64,000 bases of DNA, from assembly GCA_949710005.1 (NCBI GenBank), contig OX453272.1, positions 26,242,391-26,306,390 of the forward strand, in the 5' to 3' direction. Positions 47,467-56,513 of this stretch are shown in pieces. Position 1 is the stretch's first letter; the number at the start of each line of letters is the position of its first letter. A program made the translations under genes and the position numbers. The stretch comes from Ricordea florida. Lineage: Eukaryota > Cnidaria > Anthozoa > Corallimorpharia > Ricordeidae. The notes beneath the pieces were generated by a model that did not search any database, was not told the DNA's origin, and saw only the letters and a list, made by a program, of their open reading frames with translations.

Positions 47467-50171
47467 ATTATTTATTATCTTGACAGGGAATACAGAGTCG
47501 ATGAATTATCACAATAATATTCACTTAACACAAATTGAAAATGATTGTAAATCTTTTGCAGGTGAAATCTTGAAGAGTTGATATGAATGCTTGTGTTTAC
47601 CACAGTGTAAAAACCTGTGTTTTTTTTCTTTAGTTTTATTTTCTTAGTCTCTACTGCTTTGTCTTCTTTGTTGTACATCACTTTTGAACACAATATGTTC
47701 TTACACAGAGGATGAGTTGAATGCTCCAATTATTTTTTATGTTTTTTGGTTATAATTGCATGAGATTCATTGTAAGAAGAATCTTCTGATTAGATATGTT
47801 ATTGTCTACTGCAGTCATTATTTCATTCCCGGGTAACCACAATTGAGAGCATTATGAATAGTGCATGTTTTAATGTGTGTAACTCTTTTCAGTTGCAATG
47901 GTACCCCCAGTGGTAGATAGAAAAATTCCTCTTCCCTCAAAAGAGATGCCATATCAACAAATTGGGGGTAAAACAATTGAATTCTACAAAAGCTTTGAAT
48001 AAAGGTTTGGTAATAGTGAGTGCCGACTGTATAGTATGTGGTTGTTCTATTTTTAGGTCATATCATAAAAACAATACATGTAAGAAAGAGTTATTGAAAT
48101 CTTAATATGTTCAAAAAGATTGCTGCACTACGTACTCCTGTAAAAAAAATAATGTGAAATCAACATCAATCAGTCAAAAGTATATACCACATGAAAGTTT
48201 AATTGTGCTGTTACAGAAACAGGCAAAATATCCATACCCAACCATAGAATAGTACATTATTTTGAACATATGAAAATTTCTATTATAAAAACTGCAGAAG
48301 AAAGATTTAATATAAGGACGGTATTTCATCGAAAAAGTCATGGCAGCCAGAGGTATTGAACTGTAACCAATGACATATAGTAACGAGAAGAACTATCATT
48401 ATATTATTATCATTATTATTATCATTACAATTATTATTACTGGTATTGATATTATTATTGTTATATTTTTTATGTTAAACATAATATATTTTTATGGGGT
48501 GGGATTCATGTCTTAATCTTGGTAAAGTTATTGTTACTCTACTACTAAAAGCAATACAAAAATCTTCTTAATAGGCTTTCCATCAGAGGTGGTAGTAATC
48601 AAAACAGCTCCAAACAATACCATTTCTTCTTAAAGGCTTAGAATCTAGTGCAGTCATTTGTCTAGAAAGTTTGTGTGGAAAATCATTATTGAAAGCATAG
48701 GGCATTTAGGAAACTTCAAACACTTGTTACTACATACAGCACACTTGCAATGAATATATGAGAAAGATCATAAACATTTTGACATTACAAAATTTATTTT
48801 CTTCTTTATAAAGTTTTTCCAATGTAAAAGGTTAATTGCATGTTGTGGTTGTTATGAAATATTGATATTTGACATCATAAAAATAAAGTAAACGGCAGAA
48901 AGTAACAAAGTTAATATGTTATGTCTAACTTTGCAAATTAAGGCTTGAATTAACATTTCATTTGTGAAAAAAGGGCAGGGGTTCTAGATAGCAATATGAT
49001 CAGGGGAGGGGGGGGGGTCATTGCACTCTAAGGTAAAACTGACCCATTGTGAAAAGGCTATGAAACTTGTTGTCTCTACGCAATATTATTGAAACCTTTC
49101 AATCAGAGAATACATACATATATATATATATATATAGCAAAGAGAAATACTACTCAGAATTCAGTAATCACATTTGCTTTATTTTAAAATGATCGCATTG
49201 GTCACTGATAATATTGCAGAACCAGTACTTTATAGTGACACAGGGTATATATTCTGTTGAAAATGTTTAACATAACTGCTAGATCAAGAAAATTTACAAT
49301 ATTTTCACTGTTGCAATGATATCAGATCACATCGTTATAAACGATTGCTATAACAACTGCAACTCTCTGTGTTGGGAATTACTTCAAACTGGAAACGCTA
49401 TCGTGTTATTATGAAATATACCTATTTACATTCTCTTGTAATCTGTTGGTCGTCTTCCTATTCCGTTTTTAGACTAATAGAATTATTTTCCAGAGACATC
49501 TCCAATCGCTGAAGTCGTTCCTACTCGGCTTCCCTTCTAAGTCATTTTGCTAAATGTAGTACACCAATATATTTCGTTATGTAATCGTTCACTCATGTCC
49601 TGTATTTCTATCAATAACACATTCAAATTCAAAACTAACTTGATTGAATTCCTGGTCCTTTTCCCTGCTGTTTCGTTTGCCTTTTTCTGGAGCGAGCAGT
49701 TGTTGTCTTGGCTGTGATTTCTGTTGTTATTCTCCCTGCTGTCGTTTCTCTATCCCTGCTTTGAGTCGTGCTTTCCTCGTGTTGATTTTCACGGGATTCG
49801 AACTTACTCGGCGACGATCTCGTGCTAATATTTCTTGAATATCTCGGAGATCACCTTGCTGGGATGTACTTCCAGGACGAGTGAAATCGGTTTCCACAAA
49901 ATTTACATTACTTTCAAAAAGGCATCACCGAATAATGGCGGAAATTCAGCGTTCTCAAGTGCGTTACTATTGCCAGGTAACCTGGCCTGCGAACGGACAC
50001 CTTTAAAATATAGATATATATATATAAACATATATATAAATATATATATATATATACATATATAAAAACTCTCGGCTCGATTTACTCGGGCTTGCGAGCC
50101 ACGTTGTCTGACCGGAACCGACACGATTAGTAACCTCGCTACGCTCGGCCTTCGGCCTCGCTTCGCGAGGA
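47467..50171. repeat. Array unit 6 (type A)
   Basis: Copy of unit 4 at offset 5405. Confidence 0.9.
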
Positions 50172-51922
50172 ATTATTTATTATCTTCACAGGGAATACAG
50201 AGTCGATGAATTACCACAATAATATTCACTTAACACAAATTGAAAATGATTGTAAATCTTTTGCAGGTGAAATCTTGAAGAGTTGATATGAATGCTTGTG
50301 TTTACCATGGTGTAAAAACCTGTTTTTTTTTAGTTTTATTTTCTTAGTCTCTACTGCTTTGTCTCCTTTGTTGTACATCCCTTTTAAACACAATATGTTC
50401 TTACACACTGAGGATGAGTTGAATGCTCCAATTATTTTTTGTTTATGTTTTTTGGTTATAATTGGATGAGGTTCATTGTAAGAAGAATCTTCTGATTAGA
50501 TATTTTATTGTCTACGGCAGTCATTATTTCATTCCTAGGTAACCACAATTGACAGCATTATGAATAGTGCATGTTTCAATTTGTGCACTCTCTTCAGTTG
50601 CAATGGTACTCTCAGTGGTAGATAAGAAAATTCCTCTTCCCTCAAAAGAGATGCCATATCAACAGAAGTGTGAGATTTAATGTCATTACATAAAAAATGG
50701 GGATAAAACAATTGGATTCTACAACAACTTTGAATAAAGGTTTGGTAATAGTGAGTGCCGACTGTATAGTATGTGGTTGTTCTATTTTTAGGTCATATCA
50801 TAAAAACAATACATGAAATAAAGAGTTATTGAAATCTTAATATGTTGAAAAAGATTGCTGCACTACTTACTCCTGTAAAAAAATAATGTGAAATCGACAT
50901 CAATCAGTCAAAAGTATATACCACATGAAAGTTTAATTGTGCTGTTACAGAAACAGGCAAAATATCCATACCCAACAAGAGAAGGTTATATTATTTTGAA
51001 TATATGCAAATTTCTATTATAAAAACTGCAGAAGAAAGATTTAATATAAGGATGGCATTTCATCGAAAAAGTCATGGCAGCCAGAGGTATTGAACTGTAA
51101 CCAATGACATATAGTAATGAGAAGCACTATCATTATATTATTATCATTATTATTATCATTACTATTATTATTACTGGTATTGATATTATTATTATTACTA
51201 TTGTTATATTTTTTACGTTTAACATAATATATTTTTATGGGGTGGGATGCATGCCCTAACCTTTGTAAAGGTCTTGTTACTCTATTACTGCAAGCAACAC
51301 AAAAATCTTCTTAATAGGCTTTCCATCAGAGGTGGTAGTAATCAAAACAGCTCCAAACAATACCATTTCTTCTTAAAGGCTTGAAATCTAGTGCGGTCAT
51401 TTGTCTATAAAGTTTGTGTGGAAAATCATTATTGAAAGGATAGGGCATTTAGAAAACTTGAAACACTTGTTACTACATACAGCACACTTGCAATGAATAT
51501 ATGAGAAAGATCATAAACATTTTGGCATTACAAAATTTATTTTCTTCTTTATATAGTTTTTCCGATTTAAAATGCTAACTGTATGTTGTGGTTGTTATTA
51601 AATATTGATATTTGACATCATAAAAATGAAGTAAACAACAGAAAGTAACAAGGTTAATATGTTAATTAAGGCTTGAATTAACATTTTATTTGTGGGAAAT
51701 GGCCAGGTTTCTAGATTGCAATATTATCAGGGGGGGGGGGGTCATTGAACTCTAAGGTAAAACTGACCCATTGTGAAAAGGCTATGAAACTTGTTGTCTA
51801 TACGTAATATTATTGAAACCTTTCAATCAGAGAATACATACATATATATAACAAAGAGAAATACTACTCAGAAGTAAGTTATAACATTTGCTTTATTTTC
51901 AAATGATCGCATTGATCACTGA
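50172..51922. repeat. Array unit 7 (type B), truncated by the Polinton
   Basis: Copy of unit 5 up to 'gcattgatcactga'. At 51923 the expected 'tgatattgcc' is replaced by the Polinton end. The remainder of the unit should reappear beyond the element's right end, outside the window. Confidence 0.9.
51917..51922. other. Presumed Polinton target-site duplication, left copy
   Basis: CACTGA, the last six bases of the array before the element starts with AG. Polintons duplicate 6 bp; the right copy lies outside the window. Confidence 0.5.
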
Positions 51923-52080
51923 AGTAGTAGTGAAAGTGGGGGACCCAGCACAAATTGAAAAAAAAGTGAAATAAAAAAAATATTACAAAAAATATTACAA
52001 AAATAAAAAAATTTTATCAAGAAATTATCAAGGATTTTATCAGAGAATTTATAGGGAAATAAAAAAAAAAAATGAATTCA
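51923..52080 (+). repeat. Left end / presumptive terminal inverted repeat of young Polinton
   Basis: Starts AGTAGTAGTGAAAGTGGGGG, then an A-rich tract with repeated 'aaatattaca' and 'ttatca' words and no ORF. Its partner would lie outside the window, so the TIR length is unknown. Confidence 0.6.
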
Positions 52081-52081
52081 A

Positions 52082-52109
52082 TTGTTATTTAAAAACAAAA
52101 ATAATAAAA
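52082..52109 (+). promoter_or_regulatory. Shared leader motif before the SAP/zinc-repeat gene
   Basis: Begins TTGTTATTTAAAAACAAA and is 28 bases identical to the block at 52694-52721. Its first base is 35 nt before the ATG in both cases. Probable core promoter of the left-end plus-strand genes. Confidence 0.6.
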
Positions 52110-52116
52110 GTAAAAA

Positions 52117-52647
52117 ATGGAAGAGTTACGAAAGAAAAAAGTTGTAGAATTGAAGCAAATTGCTAAAGACCATGGTGTTGAAAAAATTTATAAATTGACT
52201 AGAAAAGAACAACTCATTGAAGTGTTGAGTAATATTCCAGAAGTTATGGAAGATATGCGTAATCTTCAGAAACAAACCCCCACACCCACTTCAGAACCTA
52301 AAACTATTAAGTATCATTATTATTGTATTCATAAAAGGCAGAAATCAAGATGTAAAGAGTGTGGAGGAACACAAATATGTGAACATAATAGAAATAAAGC
52401 TTATTGTAAAGATTGTGGAGGATCGCAAATATGTGAACATAAAAAACAAAGGACGCATTGTAAAGATTGTGGAGGATCACAAGTATGTGAACATAAAAAA
52501 CAGAAGGCTCGTTGTAAAGAATGTAAAGGTAAAGGAATATGTATTCATGGAAAACAAAGAAATTTTTGTAAGTTATGTGGTGGATCTCAAATATGTGAAC
52601 ATAATAGACAGAAGGCATTTTGTAAAGAATGTTATGAAAAAAATTAA
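52117..52647 (+). CDS. SAP-domain protein with six CxH-x6-CxxC repeats
   Basis: 176 aa. Residues 1-40 (MEELRKKKVVELKQIAKDHG...) look like a SAP/LEM-type helix-extended-helix DNA-binding motif. After a Pro/Thr linker, residues about 68-176 are six tandem repeats of about 17 residues of the form ICEHxRxKxxCKxCGGS, each with Cys-x-His-x6-Cys-x2-Cys, well placed to bind zinc. Such CEH/CGG repeats are known from algal and giant-virus proteins. Likely a nuclear DNA- or RNA-binding protein. It is the leftmost gene, preceded by the shared leader motif and followed directly by a hairpin. Specific function unknown. Confidence 0.85.
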   Translation: MEELRKKKVVELKQIAKDHGVEKIYKLTRKEQLIEVLSNIPEVMEDMRNLQKQTPTPTSEPKTIKYHYYCIHKRQKSRCKECGGTQICEHNRNKAYCKDCGGSQICEHKKQRTHCKDCGGSQVCEHKKQKARCKECKGKGICIHGKQRNFCKLCGGSQICEHNRQKAFCKECYEKN

Positions 52648-52677
52648 GTTATATAACATCAAAATATGTTACACAAC
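52648..52677 (+). terminator. Hairpin after the SAP/zinc-repeat gene
   Basis: Directly after the stop: GTTATATAAC (52648-52657), a 10-base loop, GTTACACAAC (52668-52677), then seven A. The same layout follows the next gene; probably a 3'-end or termination signal. Confidence 0.55.
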
Positions 52678-52693
52678 AAAAAAATTAATTAAT

Positions 52694-52721
52694 TTGTTAT
52701 TTAAAAACAAAAATAATAAAA
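52694..52721 (+). promoter_or_regulatory. Shared leader motif before the 174-aa gene
   Basis: Second copy of the motif at 52082, identical over 28 bases and at the same 35-nt distance from the ATG at 52729. Confidence 0.6.
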
Positions 52722-52728
52722 AAAGAAA

Positions 52729-53253
52729 ATGGAAAGAATAGTAAAAAAAATATATAATAAAAAAATAGGTTTTACTTTAGAATATTTTAATGATAAAAAA
52801 ATAGCAAACATGGATTTTATGAGATCAATAAAAAAAGATTTTTTATATAACATATCAAAAGCCCTGTCTATTAAATATGAAGATATTGGTTTTCAAAGAG
52901 TTGATTTTCAAATTGAGTATACTCAAGATAATGGTTATAAGCATTATTTTTGTTTTTGTTTTAGTCCAAAATGTGATATGAGTATTATATTCCCAGCTGA
53001 CGAAATTTCTAACGATTTTTTAAATGACAGACCGGAGGCAACAAAATTTAGAAATGCTTTAATTAATAACAAAGTTATTATTGATTCATTTTTTGTATGT
53101 GTATATACAAACCCATTTAAAACATTACATAAAAATAAATTCTACAAAGATTTAAATAAAGAAATAAAAGAAGCAGTATGGGATCCTAATTGGTATCTTG
53201 ATTTTGAGGAGTTAAGAGATTTGAAAGAACGTTGGAGTATTGATTATAAATAA
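52729..53253 (+). CDS. Unknown Polinton protein, 174 aa
   Basis: Starts MERIVKKIYNKKIGFTLEYF; rich in Lys, Asn, Phe and Asp, without transmembrane segments or repeats. It has a Cys pair in 'HYFCFCFSPKC' and an acidic/aromatic end 'WDPNWYLDFEELRDL'. The whole reads like a compact soluble domain. I do not recognise it. Its own copy of the leader motif and the hairpin after the stop show it is expressed as a unit parallel to the SAP/zinc-repeat gene. It converges with the minus-strand block 43 bases downstream. Confidence 0.75.
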   Translation: MERIVKKIYNKKIGFTLEYFNDKKIANMDFMRSIKKDFLYNISKALSIKYEDIGFQRVDFQIEYTQDNGYKHYFCFCFSPKCDMSIIFPADEISNDFLNDRPEATKFRNALINNKVIIDSFFVCVYTNPFKTLHKNKFYKDLNKEIKEAVWDPNWYLDFEELRDLKERWSIDYK

Positions 53254-53257
53254 TTAT

Positions 53258-53287
53258 GTTGTATAACACCTGTATGCGTTATATAAC
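53258..53287. terminator. Hairpin between convergent genes
   Basis: GTTGTATAAC (53258-53267), 10-base loop, GTTATATAAC (53278-53287), then a run of A. Same stem family and loop length as the hairpin at 52648. It sits between two convergent stops and could serve both strands. Confidence 0.6.
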
Positions 53288-53296
53288 AAAAAAAAA

Positions 53297-53932
53297 TTAC
53301 CTAAATCTTAAACTAAAAGTTATGGGAGAGCCCTTAAGATCAAGTTTTTTCCATTCATTGTCTAAGATGTTTAAATCAAAGTGGTTTATAACACTATCAT
53401 ATTTTCGAACTGGAATTGTTGGATAATCCTTTGAGGGTATGTTTGCAAGTAGGGTTGATGGTGAGAGTTTCACAAGTTCTCCATATTTGGTTTTATTCAT
53501 ATATGAAGACTTATTATCCACTATACTACACATAAGTCTCAGTGGTTCCTTAATCTGTATATTTATGGGGTATAATTTACCGGGATTTATGACTTCAGGC
53601 ACCCCCAAACCAATCGAAAACCCTCTAGTAAGTTTAATGTTAAAGTTCTTATTTGAATATAGATAGTCAACAGTATCAGTCTCAATTATTGTTATCTTTT
53701 CCCTATTAGGATCATTAAGAAATATCGATTGAATATTACGAAGAGAATATGTACCAGGTTCAATTATTATGAAGCCCAGATTCCTATCATTGAATAATAT
53801 CTGTTGATCCTTGAAATTAATCAATCTTTTGGTTTGTATATTACAATCTAGTAGCTTCATTTCCCGAATATTTTTCAGTGGAGGATCTAAATAAATCCTA
53901 GTTTCAGACTCATACATGGTAATACTCAACAT
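53297..53932 (-). CDS. Putative minor capsid (penton-like) protein
   Basis: 211 aa from ATG 53932 (an inner ATG at 53917 is possible). Beta-strand-like throughout, with 'KNIREMKLLDCNI' near the N-terminus and a C-terminal block 'FDLNILDNEWKKL' to 'PITFSLRFR'. This resembles the ends of virion proteins in Polinton-like elements, where short jelly-roll minor capsid proteins are expected. The penton identification is inference from this pattern and from its place in the capsid-side gene block; no catalytic motif. A degenerate TTTAAAAAGAT lies 29 nt upstream. Confidence 0.5.
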   Translation of the reverse strand: MLSITMYESETRIYLDPPLKNIREMKLLDCNIQTKRLINFKDQQILFNDRNLGFIIIEPGTYSLRNIQSIFLNDPNREKITIIETDTVDYLYSNKNFNIKLTRGFSIGLGVPEVINPGKLYPINIQIKEPLRLMCSIVDNKSSYMNKTKYGELVKLSPSTLLANIPSKDYPTIPVRKYDSVINHFDLNILDNEWKKLDLKGSPITFSLRFR

Positions 53933-53988
53933 TTTGTTTTGTTTTGATTACACCATATTCATCTTTTTAAATTTTCTATAATAACCGA

Positions 53989-54079
53989 CTGTGATAAAAA
54001 ACGACTTACGCGTAAGCTGAAAAAAATTGTTATGTTAATTAACCTGTGATAAAAAACGACTTACGCGTAAGCTGAAAAA
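53989..54079. promoter_or_regulatory. Twin 36-bp direct repeats, each with a 12-bp palindrome
   Basis: 53989-54024 and 54044-54079 are identical (period 55) and each contains CTTACGCGTAAG (54005-54016 and 54060-54071), a perfect palindrome. They lie between the start of the minor-capsid-like gene and the end of the 530-aa gene. Candidate protein-binding or 3'-processing sites; nothing like them was seen elsewhere in the window. Confidence 0.7.
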
Positions 54080-54088
54080 TCCAGTCAT

Positions 54089-55681
54089 CTACCGAAATAG
54101 ATACCACGCTAATCCACCAGCGACAATTATAAATGATAATATATTATTTTCATGTTGCGTTGAGTCAATATTATTTTCAGCGGAGCTGGTCCTGCGGATT
54201 TCCTGTTTCATAGAGTCTGTTTTCGTTGAGGTTTTTGGTTCCTGTGGGTTTTTATTCGTTTCAGTTCTATGAGGTAACTTTAACTTTGAAGATCCTAAGT
54301 TATGACTTATTCCAACTTGTTTTGCTTCAGTGTTTAGGGAATTATTCACACCAAAATTCATATCATTACTCGCTTTCATAAGTTTATTGTTAAAACCAGT
54401 CACGCTTTCAGTATTGATTATCATATTACTTGGCATTAACCATACGCCAGGAGCAATAGCTAAATCAAGCCGTAATTTCGCTTCTTGTACAGCTAATTGA
54501 TACCTTTGGATAGAACTAGAAATGTCATTCTCGATCACACTACTTTCAAATAAAGCCAAGAATTCTTGTTGTGTCTCAATCGCTCCACCGCCATTACCAT
54601 AAATTGAATTTCTAGTGTTAACTTGTGCACCCAATATACAGTAAACAAAAGCTTCAGCAGATCGATTCAATCTACCAAGTCCAGCTTTAGTGAGCCCATG
54701 TCCACTTGCCGGGATAAACCAAGCATATTTGAAATCAGCAAAGTCATCATTACGTATAAATGAAATGAGATTACCCTTTTCCTTCTTACCTCCTTCATCA
54801 GCGAATTTAACACCTTCACCGGGCCATAGATCTGCTTCAATATCATAATTTCTTACAATATGTACATTTTGATATCCACCACCTTTTCCATGATATCCAG
54901 AACCATAATCAAGGAATATATCGCCCAATCCTCCATTTCTTCCACCTTTCCATCTAAAGTCAGAATTATTAGCAATTCCAAATTCAGCACACAATCTTTG
55001 ATATACAACTTTACTATATGGATTATTATTTATCACAAAAGGTTGCTCATCAGGTAGGGGAAGGCTTAATTCATATAATATTCGCCTTATTGTGAAATAT
55101 ATATGAAACTTAATGAAGCTATTTACTACTTTAGGATAATTTAGACTTTCAAAAGGACTTATCCCGCAGCCAGATGTTGCACACCAAACTGCAAAGTTAA
55201 GTTGTTGTGGCCAATAATTCATATCGGGCCCATTCAACCATTTTCTGCTCTGTTTACCAAATTTGAAAGTAACAACTTGTGATGTAAATATGTTTCTCAT
55301 CTTTGCTGTGAATTTCTTTTTATTTGAAACGTATATATCCAGAGAGGTTAGCATTTTTGTTATATCAGTTGAAAAGTCATCAAAATTAATAGCTGGTATA
55401 GGATAAGATAAATTAGTCAATGTTAAACTATTTGGAAATGAACTCAATTCATCAGAGGTAAACCCCGAAGGACCATTCAAACCCAAATCTTTCCACAAAA
55501 TTCTTTTCAAACGAGGTGAAATATCATCAATCCATGTTTTTCCAGTAGGATCATCATTTGACATTATTGTTGTACCATCAACTTGCCATTTAATATATCC
55601 ACCATACGAATCAGACACAAATGTGAAATGACTTATATCAGCCCTTGGGTACATATTTCTGAAATCATTGAATAATGACAT
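54089..55681 (-). CDS. Conserved Polinton protein, about 530 aa, C-terminal membrane anchor
   Basis: The open frame starts with MNKKMSLFNDF. I place the start at the second Met (55681), because the TTTAAAAG motif at 55703-55710 then sits about 23 nt upstream, as in sister genes; the first ATG at 55693 would add 4 residues. Typical blocks are 'QQLNFAVWCATSGCGIS', 'KFHIYFTIRRILYELSLPLP' and 'AWFIPASGHGLTKAGLGRLN', which I recall from many cnidarian Polinton copies. Residues about 445-510 are low-complexity Ser/Thr/Lys, then one transmembrane segment (LSFIIVAGGLAWYLF) at the very end. Probably structural or membrane-associated; role unknown. Confidence 0.8.
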   Translation of the reverse strand: MSLFNDFRNMYPRADISHFTFVSDSYGGYIKWQVDGTTIMSNDDPTGKTWIDDISPRLKRILWKDLGLNGPSGFTSDELSSFPNSLTLTNLSYPIPAINFDDFSTDITKMLTSLDIYVSNKKKFTAKMRNIFTSQVVTFKFGKQSRKWLNGPDMNYWPQQLNFAVWCATSGCGISPFESLNYPKVVNSFIKFHIYFTIRRILYELSLPLPDEQPFVINNNPYSKVVYQRLCAEFGIANNSDFRWKGGRNGGLGDIFLDYGSGYHGKGGGYQNVHIVRNYDIEADLWPGEGVKFADEGGKKEKGNLISFIRNDDFADFKYAWFIPASGHGLTKAGLGRLNRSAEAFVYCILGAQVNTRNSIYGNGGGAIETQQEFLALFESSVIENDISSSIQRYQLAVQEAKLRLDLAIAPGVWLMPSNMIINTESVTGFNNKLMKASNDMNFGVNNSLNTEAKQVGISHNLGSSKLKLPHRTETNKNPQEPKTSTKTDSMKQEIRRTSSAENNIDSTQHENNILSFIIVAGGLAWYLFR

Positions 55682-55804
55682 TTTTTTGTTCATAACATGT
55701 TGCTTTTAAATCACCTCTTTTCTAATCCAGCTTCGCTGGGGAGGACTCCTTCCGACACCCAGCAAAACAATTAAATCCCACATCAGTTCTTTCATATGAA
55801 ATTT

Positions 55805-56437
55805 TCAGTGTTCTCGACGTGTTCTTCCCCGCCCTTCGGTCAGGTCCTTTAATATTTCCGCTCGAACCTCTGTTCTTATCTGATTCATATTTAAGTTTTT
55901 TTCTGTATCTTTCTGAGTTTTTTGGCGGATTTCTAGTTTTAGTTTTTCAAACTTGTCCACCTCTGATAAAATTAACGAAAATTCTTGGTCAGATATAGCG
56001 TTATCTTTTAGAGCCTTTGAAACCAAGTCGTGAATGGTATTTACTTTTGCTTTTGCCAAAGAAACTGTCTGTTCATGTTTACTAACTTTATGAGAAAGTC
56101 GTTTAGAAGACGCACCGAATACAACTGATATTCCCCCACAAATACCCCCCACAACTCCTAATGGTATACCAACAACAGCACCAAAACCAGTAAGGGAGGT
56201 TCCGAGACCACTTGCAGATAGAATAACTGAAAGCACTCCACTACAAACACTGATTTTTGTAAATATTCCCCTCGCTCTATTGTATTTTTTCCTAACATCC
56301 TCATAATGTTTAATTTCCTTTTGAAGATTATTTAGTACTTCACAGGACTTTTGTAGTCTGAAATTAACCGACTGAAATGAGGAACTCGGATCTGAATTAA
56401 CAGGCACATTAGGATAAATTCTATTGTAGTCATCCAT
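55805..56437 (-). CDS. Conserved Polinton membrane protein, 210 aa
   Basis: An N-terminal helix region ('LQKEIKHYEDVRKKYNRARG'), a long Gly/Ala/Val-rich hydrophobic region at residues about 62-109 ('GIPLGVVGGICGGISVVFG'), and a helical C-terminal half with 'DLVSKALKDNAISDQEFSLI' and a Glu/Lys tail. I recognise the 'LVSKAL-D-ISD-EFSLIL-EV' block from other cnidarian Polintons. Likely membrane-embedded; function unknown. TCTAAAGAT lies 26 nt upstream (56462-56472). The last residues (GRGRTRREH) lie in a GC-rich palindromic insert. Confidence 0.8.
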   Translation of the reverse strand: MDDYNRIYPNVPVNSDPSSSFQSVNFRLQKSCEVLNNLQKEIKHYEDVRKKYNRARGIFTKISVCSGVLSVILSASGLGTSLTGFGAVVGIPLGVVGGICGGISVVFGASSKRLSHKVSKHEQTVSLAKAKVNTIHDLVSKALKDNAISDQEFSLILSEVDKFEKLKLEIRQKTQKDTEKNLNMNQIRTEVRAEILKDLTEGRGRTRREH

Positions 56438-56461
56438 ATTGTATTTTACTGATCAACATGA

Positions 56462-56472
56462 TATCTTTAGAC
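56462..56472 (-). promoter_or_regulatory. TYTAAAGRT motif, 210-aa gene
   Basis: Minus strand GGTCTAAAGAT, about 26 nt before the ATG. Confidence 0.6.
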
Positions 56473-56513
56473 CCCTTTAGGACCGCGAAGCAAATGAATT
56501 CGGGAGGGTTTTG

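Larger units (their letters stand above)
33040..51922. repeat. Tandem array, seven units of 2.7-3.1 kb, higher-order dimer of about 5.4 kb
   Basis: The same marker ('gaatacagagtc') occurs at 33327, 36261, 39390, 42083, 44788, 47488 and 50193, giving periods of 2934, 3129, 2693, 2705, 2700 and 2705. By shared variants, units 2, 4 and 6 form one type and units 3, 5 and 7 another, so the array alternates A-B-A-B-A-B after a divergent unit 1. The block 42062-47466 looks nearly identical to 47467-51922 at an offset of 5405, so that duplication is very recent or is an assembly duplication. Each unit has AT and ATT microsatellites, a G-run, and the same weak reading frames. Unit 7 is cut off by the Polinton. 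Confidence 0.95.

Noticed and set aside
33040-51922. Regularly spaced repeats as a possible CRISPR array
   Set aside because: Units are 2.7 kb, not 20-40 bp repeats with unique spacers, and the window is eukaryotic.
52307-52618. 103-codon minus-strand frame
   Set aside because: Antisense shadow of the SAP/zinc-repeat gene; its periodicity mirrors the repeats on the plus strand.
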